Positions 1 to 10,800 of a DNA stretch of 64,000 nucleotides are shown one piece after another (position 1 is the stretch's first letter; the number at the start of each line of letters is the position of its first letter). The notes below the pieces were generated by a model. That model ran no database searches, had not been told where the DNA came from, and saw only the letters and a list, made by a program, of their open reading frames with translations. Made by a program: the position numbers and the translations under genes. The stretch is from Ovis canadensis (Eukaryota; Chordata; Mammalia; Artiodactyla; Bovidae), in assembly GCF_042477335.2 (NCBI RefSeq), contig NC_091255.1:44184501-44248500 (forward strand). The letters run 5' to 3'.

Positions 1-301
1 TAGTGAGAGTACATGGTTTCTTTTGTCCAGTATTTTAAAAGTAATTTGCATTCACTTACATTTGGAATGTTCTTGAAAAGAATTTTTAATTAGCTAAAGT
101 TTAATCATTTTCTTGTCATGTTTTTTATATTCTTCCCCTTTAAAGTAGTGTTTCTACCATCTGCAGACAGAAGGTGTCAGAAAACTGCACTGAGTGAATT
201 TAAGAAATTGAGTATATAATTCCTTGGTACATGTATAGTCCAAAAGTGATATTTCCTTCCTACTAGATTGGTAGATCAGGGAAATATAAAAATATAGATC
301 C

Positions 302-387
302 GATATGAGACTTTGGAAAAGCCTTGCAAAAATTAATTTTTTATTTTATTAATTAATTTTTGCAAGACTTTTCCAAAGTCTCATATC
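302..387. repeat. Near-perfect 86-bp inverted repeat (hairpin)
   Basis: Two 37-bp arms (302-338 and 351-387) are reverse complements with a single mismatch (C322 opposite A367), separated by a 12-base AT loop. It lies in a SPAG9 intron. No terminal motif of a known transposon was recognised, and no target duplication is obvious. Confidence 0.9.
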
Positions 388-494
388 TTTTTGCAGCCTC
401 AAGAAATGTGAGGTAGATGATACTTAGGTGCCTAGAGATTTTTGGTTAATGACTCCATAATGAAAAGAGAGGCCTCTGTTTTACATTGTTCAGG

Positions 495-640
495 GCCTTT
501 ATAGACGGTATCTGAGTTTAATCCGCACAGCAACTTATGAAGAAAATTCTATTGTCATCCTCATTTTGTAGCTGAGGAAACTGAGGCACAGTAGTTACTT
601 GTTCCTGGTCACTCGACTAGTGAGTAGGAGAACCTAGAAA
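495..640 (-). repeat. MIR SINE fragment
   Basis: The segment contains gaggaaactgaggcacag and related MIR words in reverse orientation. It is an ancient mammal-wide SINE within a SPAG9 intron. Confidence 0.75.
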
Positions 641-1498
641 AATGGAATAATAAATGTTTTGGTAGACTGAATTGAAAACTGAGCAAGACAGAATACATTA
701 AATAAGGATAAATGTAAAGTCCTGCATTTGGGTTCCAAAGAGTAGATGGAGATTTGTGTGAAGAGTGACAGTTACTTAAAGGGTGACATTAAACTCAGTA
801 CAAGTTAGTTAACATGCTAAACCTCATAGAAATTAGTGTCTAGAGCAGGGCTGGTGATCCTGCTCCACTCTGGTAGAAAGATAGCATGAAATGGATCTAG
901 ACAAAATGGAGTTGGGATGAAAGTTCCATAAACAAATGTGTCCAAAACACGAAGACAGGGCAGTAGCAATGAAGTGAGACTTACTCTGTGAGATTTATTC
1001 TGTGTTTCCATTAGGCATAACTATAGATGAAAGAGTGATTATGTACAAGAAGGCAGACTTTAGCTGAGTATGGGGAATATTTTAAGATAATTACAGTTTT
1101 CTTAAAATGAAACAGCTGCTTTGTGAGGAATTATGTTTTCCTTCACTGAAATTATCAAGCAAAGCAAGCTTACAGTGGTTGGTTCTCATTTGTAATGAAT
1201 TTCTTGTCATCACTAAAGTTATGCATAATTCCTAAAGCCTTAGCAGTGAGTTGCCCTTGACTTCTATCTAAGAAGATACACCAAAAATGCAAGTGAGCCA
1301 GAGCGATATTATGCCCCAAATAACCTTAAGTTCATTGTAATACCTAAAATACTTTTGTAAACAGGTAACTTAAAAATAACTAATCACATCACCTCTGTTG
1401 AGAGCAAGGGGGTCCAGGTAATGGGTGGCAGGTTGGACCATATGATCTTTGAGATCTCATCCAACTCTGTTTGATTTATATCTGATTTACAGATTTAA

Positions 1499-1595
1499 TT
1501 TATAGATTAATGTCTGTAATATATACACTGTATGTATATATATCTGTAATATATACAGCTTGCCTGGGATTAATATCTGTAAATATACACTGAAA
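1499..1595. repeat. Short AT-rich internal repeats
   Basis: The word tctgtaatatatacac recurs imperfectly three times, with intervening (TA)n. This is local slippage-type repetition in a SPAG9 intron. Confidence 0.6.
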
Positions 1596-1718
1596 TACAT
1601 GATATTTGGTGATACTTCATTAATAAATTTAATTACACACCCAAATAAAATATTTTTTGAGTTAAAATTGAGTAAAAGATGGTATACATAAACTAATAAT
1701 CTACTCCTTATTTTAAAG

Positions 1719-1867
1719 ATGGACAGTGGGATTTGTCAAACTATCACCTGTTAGATCTTGGACGACCTCACCATTCCATCCGATGCATGACTGTGGTACA
1801 TGACAAAGTTTGGTGTGGCTATAGGAACAAAATTTATGTGGTTCAGCCAAAGGCCATGAAAATAGAG
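1719..1867 (+). CDS. SPAG9: SPAG9 coding exon (propeller, first in window)
   Basis: This 149-nt exon starts after ttttaaag and reads [12 protein letters not shown] through [17 protein letters not shown]; its first codon (Asp) is split, with one base in the upstream exon. It ends in phase 0 after GAG 1865-1867. The next bases are gcaagt, a GC donor in otherwise perfect consensus. Moving the donor to the GT at 1872-1873 would put exon 2834-3005 out of frame, with a stop within a few codons. Confidence 0.94.
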
Positions 1868-4800
1868 GCAAGTTAACCCATGTTTTCTGTACTTACTGAA
1901 TTTATATTACCTGAAATCCCTAAGATTCAATTATTTTCAGCTTTTTTAGAAATTGTTTTCTGAATCTGTGTATTTTGAGGTACTTCAGTGATATACTGGA
2001 TGAATTCTCAGCTTTCTATGATACTTTATCTCTCTTGCTGCTTTTGACTATGAGTATGGGAAGTGATTCACACATGAATGTCTAAATGTATGTCTGAGTA
2101 TCTGTAGACCCATACGTGTACTGCTTGAATACGTGGTTCTTGAAATGTTTAGTCATGTAGAGGTGGTTTGGGAGGAGAACTCTCAAGTCTCCCCCACTAC
2201 TCAGTGTGTATTCAGGCAAATCCATATGTATGTCACAGACTGAGGAATCATATTGCAGTGGGAATTCGTTGTAAAAATAAAAACCTCTTAGCATTGTTGT
2301 CTTTAAAAAGTTTTGCCACAACATATAAATTTATTCTAATTGTTTAAAGAAAGAAAAATAGTAGGAAATTTTTAAGGTGGAAGTTCTCCATTTGTCCCAG
2401 ATCCTGTTTACAAACCTAGAAGTTCCATTTGGTGTTTATTTTTTAGATATATTCTTTACATGCAGGTATATGCTTACATATATAGCACAGTAGGTTCATT
2501 TTTGTTTAACTATAAATAGGATCTTATTTGGGGTCTTGCTCTGGAGCAGTGCAAAATCCTGAGGTCCAATTCCGTCTTTTTGTTGAATGCTGTTACATAG
2601 AATGAATGTGTCAAGATTGCTTTCATAAGTTGATAGTCTACACAACATCCTTTAGCTCTTTTTTCTTTTTTTTTGCAGTATGGGATAATAGCAGTTGTGT
2701 ATATAAGAGTAAACAATACTTAGGCTCCTCTTTTATTAGGTGGTCTGTCAGATTATTGTGCAAATTAGCACAGTTTTTAAGCACTAACTCCTAGATAACT
2801 AAAGTAACATTGTGATTGAACAATCTGTTCTAGAAATCATTTGATGCACACCCCAGGAAGGAGAGCCAAGTGCGGCAGCTTGCCTGGGTGGGTGATGGCG
2901 TGTGGGTCTCCATCCGTTTGGATTCCACACTCCGTCTCTATCACGCACACACTTACCAACATCTGCAGGATGTGGACATTGAGCCTTATGTGAGCAAAAT
3001 GCTAGGTAAGCATCCAAAGCATTTTATCTTTGTCAGTCAAAGAAAATGGTTTATTTTTAAATTATTTCAAATGCTGAGTAGAACCAATGAGTAAGTTGCC
3101 TCAGAAATAGTGATCTCTTATCACTGAAACTGTTGGCAAATGATCCATCTACCCTGTGATTCTTGACAAAAACTTAAGATCATTTTTGACTCTTCCTTTC
3201 TTGTTCCCCACATCTAATCCATCAGCAGAACTGTCGAGTCTTCCCCCCAGAATATCTTAAACCAGTAATACCTTTTTTTGGCCCCACCACAAGACTTTTG
3301 GGATCTTAGTTCCCCAGCCTGGGATTGAACCCATGGCCCATAGTGAAATTGCCAAGGCCTAACCACTGAACCACTAGGGAATTCCCTTAAATGAGTTACA
3401 TCTTTATCTCTACCACTATTCCCATAGGCCAGGTCACTATCTTTTCCTCCTCAGATGACCAGCAGCCTCTGATCTTCCTGTCTCTAGTCCAGTCAGTTTT
3501 CTACGTAGTAACCAGTGTGCACATATCACCATGACATACCTCCATTTATGTAATGCCAGCCGTGCAGAATATTCTTGTCTGTAGGTGAGATTTTTTTTGT
3601 GAGATTATTAGAAGAACTTAAATGGTATGGACAGCTCTCCTTGCTCACTCTGGTCTATCCACACTGACCTAAATTCAGCAGGTTCCTTTCCATTTCAAGG
3701 CCTTCACATGGTGCTATATCTTCTGTCTGAGAAGTTTTTCTTAGTCCCTTTTTATTTGGCTTTCAGGTCATGTCTTATAGGTCACATCCATAAAAGACCT
3801 TTCCTCATCTTTATTTCCAGCTTTATTTAGGCCCTCTTATACTTTTTATTCATGGACTTATCATTACTGTGATTGTACCAGTATCATCATACTGTCTCTC
3901 TCCCTGCAGAACTAAAGCCCCATGAAAAGGGGGCTCTAGACTATCTCTGCTTATTCCTTGCAGTATCCTTAGCACCAAATCCAGTGCTGTTAGCAACATC
4001 ATAGATGATTTCTTTATGAAGGGAGGTTGAACTACATCAGTGGTTTTTAACTTTTTTTAGAATCATTGCCCTCAGGAAACCTGATGATTGCTGTGTGCCC
4101 TCTTCCTAGAATCACACATACATAAACATAGACACAAACCAATTTCAGGAATATACTTTGACCATAGGTTAAAGATCTCTAGCTTAGACTGTTCAAGATT
4201 CCTTCAAACACTGCAATTCTATGGTCATACTCTCATTTCTAGTAAATAGAACTTATGACTAAATGTTGTTTGTCTTAAATGTATTAATATTACCTGTTTA
4301 ATAATTTTGCTTCTCAAATCTCTAAAAATAAGATCAGTTTAAAATTTCCTTGAAGTTAAAAAGTGCATTAATTCTCCCTAAATTGCACGCATATGGTACC
4401 CTAAAATTTCTAAGTTACTTTAGACCCAAATATATAAAAAGCAAAGAGTATAGGTTTTGTTAGCAAAGATTTCTTAACCTATGCAAAGAAATTTAAGGCA
4501 AGCAAGAACTCTGTCAGCTTATAAAATGGAAGAACATTTAATTTCCCCAATCTAGTAAACTGTTTTTGTTGAGCTTTTTTTTGGTTTTGTTTTGTGTTCT
4601 GGTTTATTTGGCTTGGTTTTGCAGGTCCTTAAGTAAATTCTGCATCATATTTCCTAATCCACATTATCTTCCCTCTGAATGATGATATAATGCTAGCCAC
4701 TTTTAGAGTTTTCTTTTTCTATTAGCCATGAATTGTCAGATGATATTGATTGATAGATGTTAGCCATGAATTGTCAGATGAATTGATAGATAATAAAGTC

Positions 4801-7800
4801 AAATGAGAGTTGATCTTGATTGATGTGACTTCTGGAAATATCCAACCAGCTCTGGTCACAATCCTCTCTATTATATTAGTCCAGCTGCTCTGAGGGACTT
4901 GGAACCTAAAACGTCATCTGCTCTGTCTTTTCAATAAAATGTTTTCCCTCCTTCCATACAGGTACTGGAAAACTGGGCTTCTCTTTTGTGAGGATCACAG
5001 CGCTTATGGTGTCTTGTAATCGTTTGTGGGTGGGAACAGGAAATGGTGTCATTATCTCCATCCCATTGACAGAAAGTAAGTACGTTTTTAGGGAACTGTC
5101 ACAGAAGAGTTGTGGGGAATAGCCTTGTCTGAAATCCAAGTGGAAGGAATTGAGCTAAATAATAGAACTAAATTGGCAAACCTGTGGTAATTCAGAAAGT
5201 CAAGCTGATGGCAAAGCTCTAACTATTGTTCTTCACTCTTTCTGTGAAACTTACAAACTCTAGCAAATGTATCAGGACTAATATTTACAGTTAAAAGTTT
5301 TTCATTTTGATAAACTGTTTTTCTCACTTTGGGAATCACAGTCCTATTTCCTTAAATAATAGTCATAGTCCGTTTTTCTTTCAACCTTATTGTATATACT
5401 AGTATCCAGAAACATTTCCTAACTAGCTAATATCCTAGTTTTTCATACCGTTGTGGCAATTAGTTTAGAATATCCCGTTTAGCTTATGAGTTGTGGGAGA
5501 CATTCTTCCTTAGGACGTCATCAAACACTGACTTTAAGATAAGCTATCTTGTATTTGAAAAGAATGTGAACAAAATGTACTTCGTATGTTTTTCATACTG
5601 TGTTCCATTACATTGATCACTCATTATATAAGTGATTTTGTGTTGCAGAATTCATGGGCAGGATTTGAGAAAATTGCCATAAAGTAATTTAATAAACACA
5701 TCAGAATTTAAAACAATTTGAAAATACTACCATAAAATAACGTAATAAACACACCAGAATTTTTAGGAGAAAGGAGGAAGACTGGATGGTGTTACATTTT
5801 GAGCCTTTAAAGAACCTAAACTTTTTTTTTTCTCCCCGACACTGTGTGGCTTGCAGGATCTTAGTTCCCCAGCTAGAGTTAGAGCCTGGGTCCTCAGCAG
5901 TGGAAGCATGGAACCCTAACCATTGGACTGCCAGGGAACTCCTGAAAGAACCTAAATTCTTGGTCCCAGCTGTATTTTCTTTGCCATTTTTTAAGTCTAA
6001 TCGCTCTCTGTATTTGGGGGCCTCCACTGGGTCTTCGTTGCAGCCTGCGGGCTTTTCCAGCTGCAACAAACTGCTCTGCAGTTGCAGCACTCAGGCTTCT
6101 CGCTGCAGTGACTCCTCTTGCGGCAGAGCGCGGGCTTTAGAGTGTCCGGCTTCAGTAGTTCCAGGAATGGGCTCCGTAGTTGTGGCACAGGGCTTAGTCG
6201 CCCCATGGCATGTGGAGTCTTCTCAACTTGGAATCAAACCCATGTTCCCTGCATTGGCAGGCATATTCTTAACCAGTGGACCACCAGGGGAGTCCCCCCA
6301 TACTTTTTTTAAAAAATTAAAAAAAAAAAAAAAAACTGGGGCTGTGCGAGGTCTTCATTGCAACATGCAGGCTTCTTTAGTTGCCCCACAGAATGTGGGA
6401 TCTTAGTTCCCTAACCAAAGATTGAACCTGTGTCCCCTGCATTGAAAGGCAGATTCTTAACCACTGGACAGCTATTTATAAATCTACGTGTTTAGACCAC
6501 TTCTTATATCTTAAGAGATTCTAGGATCCCCAGAGTTCATTTCAGTTCTTTATAGATGAGAGTTCCATTTTGGCATAGTCATTTGCACAGGATTTCTTCA
6601 AGAAAAGAAGAGAATATTTGCAATTAGGAAATGCTCTCTAGTAAGTTCTTATTCATTAAAATTGCTTTATAATTAAGAAAAGCAAAATCATAGTAAATAA
6701 AATTGTCCTTTTTGAGCAGCGATGTTCTTCAGAGGCTTTGGTAAGATCTTTGTATGTTTCTTGGTATTATACCAAGTTGGATTTTGTGTATTTAATTAGG
6801 AGCTTTGAGCTCCTGAGTTGCCAGATAGAATATGCGAAGAGTGGCAGCTCGTAGTAACCCTTCTCCTCCCTGTCATGCGCCTCTCCATGTCCCCTTTCCT
6901 CCTTTCTCACTTTAGCCGTAATCCTCCACCAGGGACGCTTACTGGGGCTGAGGGGTAAGTTCAGATCCTGAGCCACACTCTTCTTCCTAGCTTCTCGTGG
7001 CCGCGTGAGGCCGTTCTCACGTCTCTAGATACCCTCTCGAATGTTCCTAAATGTCATCCACTTGCAGTCACTGCATTGCAGCAGGTGTTCTTTTGTTTTT
7101 TAATATTTGTTACATGGCCACCAAACTACTGCTCAGCAGCTTAGTCTATTTATCATCTTTTGTTGCAGCTGAAATTTCTGTCAGACTTTGTTTTCCCTCC
7201 AATAAAAACACAAACGTCTCTGAAAACTGTCATTAATCTACATTGTTTACTCTTGTTACCAATCATGTTTCTTTCATTCACTTACTGGCGCATGGAATGG
7301 GGTGTTTTGTGAGTCTGGTCATTCTAAAATAATTTAACCAACCATCAGTCTAGTGTAAATAAAAGCTATTTTATTGTACTAGATGGATCCTTTTAAGCTC
7401 AGCTTTTTACTGTCACACAAAGGAAATATACTTAGGACAGGGAGAAAAATGAAAAGATAAAGTATAAAAATTCTGGTTAAAAGTATACCTGTTTACTTTA
7501 AGCTATATAACTGGTTAGTTGTCTAAAATGAGGATTAAAAAACAAAATGGATATACCTGAGAAAGCTGTTTTAACTAAAATGATTTTTAAATTAATAGAT
7601 GTGTTTAGAAAGTAAACTTAGTGCTAGACTGGCAAAATCCCCTACTCCATTTTACTAAGATACTTAAAAATAACTAGCATGCTATATATCTCTTTTTTTC
7701 CAGCTTTGTCTTGAATTGGTATTGCTGCTCTTGTTTTATCTCAACTGGCTGTAGCTTTTAGATAATATAAGGATTAACCAGTAACCTCTTGCATCATTAC

Positions 7801-10800
7801 TATTTTCTAGGGGAAAATATTTGGTGTTTGGTTTTTCTGTTGCAGCGAATAAAACATCAGGAGCATCGGGAAATCGTCCTGGAAGTGTCATTCGAGTATA
7901 TGGTGATGAGAACAGTGATAAAGTGACACCAGGGACATTCATACCCTATTGTTCAATGGCACACGCTCAGCTTTGCTTCCATGGGCACAGGGATGCTGTG
8001 AAATTTTTTGTGGCAGTCCCAGGTGAGTTAGAGTATTCTGTTGAGAAACTGCATGTCCAGTTGAACAATGTGCATTTGAACTGCATGGGTTTATTTATAC
8101 AGATTCTTTTCAGTAGTGAACACCACAGTACTGTATCATTTCCATGGCTGGTTGAATCTTTGGATACAGATTGTAGTCATGTAAGAACCGTGAATATGGA
8201 AGGCTGACTATTAATTTTACTCAGATTTTTGACTACACAGAGAGTCAGTGCCCCAACTCCTGCATGGTTCAAGGACCAACTATAATTGTCTGTCCCTCTA
8301 TCCAGTCTAATACTAAGTACTGGAATTACAGATAATTCCAGCATAATCCTCGAAATGGTCAATAATGGAAATATGAATAAAGTGCTATAGAGATACTTGA
8401 TAGAAGCTATCTTAGAATCTCTCTTCCACCCCAAAAACAAACTTGATTTTATTTAAGAGATTTCTTTCACTTTTGAAAAGCAGTACTATTGTTTTGTCAC
8501 TGCAGAATACGAAGAGTAGTTTTGACCTCATAAAGGAGATTTCTAAGAAGCCCTGTCATCAAGGCTCTATTTAGTAAGAGATGGAAAATGTGCTCTAATA
8601 CCTTTATCAGTATTGTGGCAAAGAACAGAAGTAGTCTGGGGGTCTGGGCCTTTGCCGCTTGGTTGGTGTGTCAAGCAAGTTGCTTAACCTCTGATACTCA
8701 TTTATATTTCCTAAGTGGGTGTGATTAATAGCTGTTCAACCAGCCTTATTTGTTGTAAAGATTAATGAAAGGGCTTTGGGAACTATAAAGTACCATCCAG
8801 ATGAAGAGTGGCAGTTATGATGTCCAATGGGAAATGTCCCTTGAGAATAGTAAATGATGTTACTGATCATCTGTAAGCAGGACCTGTGTTTGGATATTTT
8901 CCCCCCGTACGACGCAAGTTTAGGAGTTAGACAAAGTTTAAATCTGGCTGTGCCACAGCAACTATGTGATGTTGGACATGGTGTTATCTCAGTGTATTAG
9001 TCAGGGTTCTGCAGAGGAACAGAGCCAAAAGGGTGTGGGGTAGGGAGGGAAAGAGGAAGAAAAAGGAGGAGGCTGTGGGGAGAGAGATTGATTTAATTTA
9101 AGGAGTTGGTTCTTGTGATTTTGGGGGCAGGTAAGACTGAAATCTGCAGGGCAGGCTGAAGACCTAGGAAAGAGGTAAATGTTTGCAGTTTAAGTCTCCC
9201 TTCTCTTTGGGAGACATATCTTTTTCTCTTAAGGCCATCAAGTGATTGACCCACCCACATCTGGTAATTGATCTGCTCTACTCAAAAGTCCACTGATTTA
9301 AGTGTTCATTATATCTAAAAAATACCTTCATAGTATCTACGCTGGAGTTTGACCAAAATGTATGGAGCCGAGCCAAGCTGACAACATAAGATGAGCCACC
9401 ACACTTTTTCCTGAGGATGGTCCAAAGATTAAATGATTAAGTGTACCTAGTTGGCACATGGTACCCTAACCAGTTATTCAGTATTCTTAACAACATGCTA
9501 ATGAGCTTCCTGAAGTGTATGTGTAATATTTTTGTGTAGTTATTTCCTCAAAATAAACTTTTAGAAGTGGTATTGCTGGTTACAGGCCTTTCTTGCTTTA
9601 AAGAAAAAAATGCCATAGAGACTCATTTGAGTCTCCTTTATGTTCTTCTAATCTTACTCCCTTCCCTCTTTTCTGTTCATCTATAATCACTATCCTGAAG
9701 TTGACATGTATCCTTCTGCCCATGTTTTTGTATTTTTACCACATTGGGACATATCTATAAATAATATATAGTATTTTTTATATTTTTGAACTTAAGTCTT
9801 ATGTTGCACATATATTATTCTGCAACTTGCTTCTCATTTTTGAGATTTGTTAATATTTATACATAAAAATCTAGTTCATTAAAACTATCCTGTCCATGTC
9901 CAACATAAAGTAATTTTTTATAAAGTGTATCATATGTCCTGGTAGCACCTTGAGGGATGGTCTGTGTAGTTTGACCAGAAGATACCAGATCTGTCAAGAA
10001 ATTACTCCGTGCTCATAGAGATTAGAGTGTGAATAATATTTTGAGATTTCTGTCATTTCATACTTAAAGATTCTATCTTAAAGTGTAAATGTTAGAATTA
10101 TATATTAACCAGTCATTTTATTTGCATCATCTAAATTTAAAATAATATGTACTATTTTTAAATACGAGAAAACGTTTGGATTTGAGTTTTCACATGGTGG
10201 CTCAGATGGTAAAGAATCTCCCTGCAATGCAGGAGACATGAGTTCATTCCCTGGGTCAGGAAGATCCCCTGGAGGAGGGAATGGCTACCCATTCCAGTAT
10301 TCCTGCCTGGAGAATCCCATGGACAGAAGAGCCTGGCGGGCTACAGTCCATGGGGTTGCAAAGAGTCAGACACAACTGAGCAGCTAATAACTTACGGATT
10401 TGAAATTAATTCAGATATTAATTATGAATATCCACATTTATAAAGCTTAAGTTGAAGACTTTTCCCAATCTCTTATGTAAATGCATATGTACCCTGCCAG
10501 AGGAGAGATGTTTTCACAGTGAAAAGATGTAGGTTATAATAGTCTGAAGCAGACAGCTAAGACTAGCTAAGCAATATACAGTTCTCATACTGGATTCTGG
10601 ATGTGTTTGTGCTTTGGGACAAAATAGCTTTACTTTAATTTCAAATTGGGCTTTCATGGCCTTATAGATGTTTTCTCGTCATGCAGAGGCTTTTATTAGA
10701 ATGTACTTATTATGTTGTTCAGTTTTCTGAGAATACTCAGGAGAAAATTAGTCTCTCCCATTCTAATCCTTGATAAATAATATTTGCTTACATTCTTCTA

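Noticed and set aside
5786..6406. A 206-codon plus-strand open frame
   Set aside because: It lies across reverse-oriented tRNA-Glu SINEs and simply translates their sequence.
7821..8207. A 128-codon frame as a complete gene
   Set aside because: It is SPAG9 exon 7846-8022 plus read-through into both introns; the splice sites and family match define the exon.
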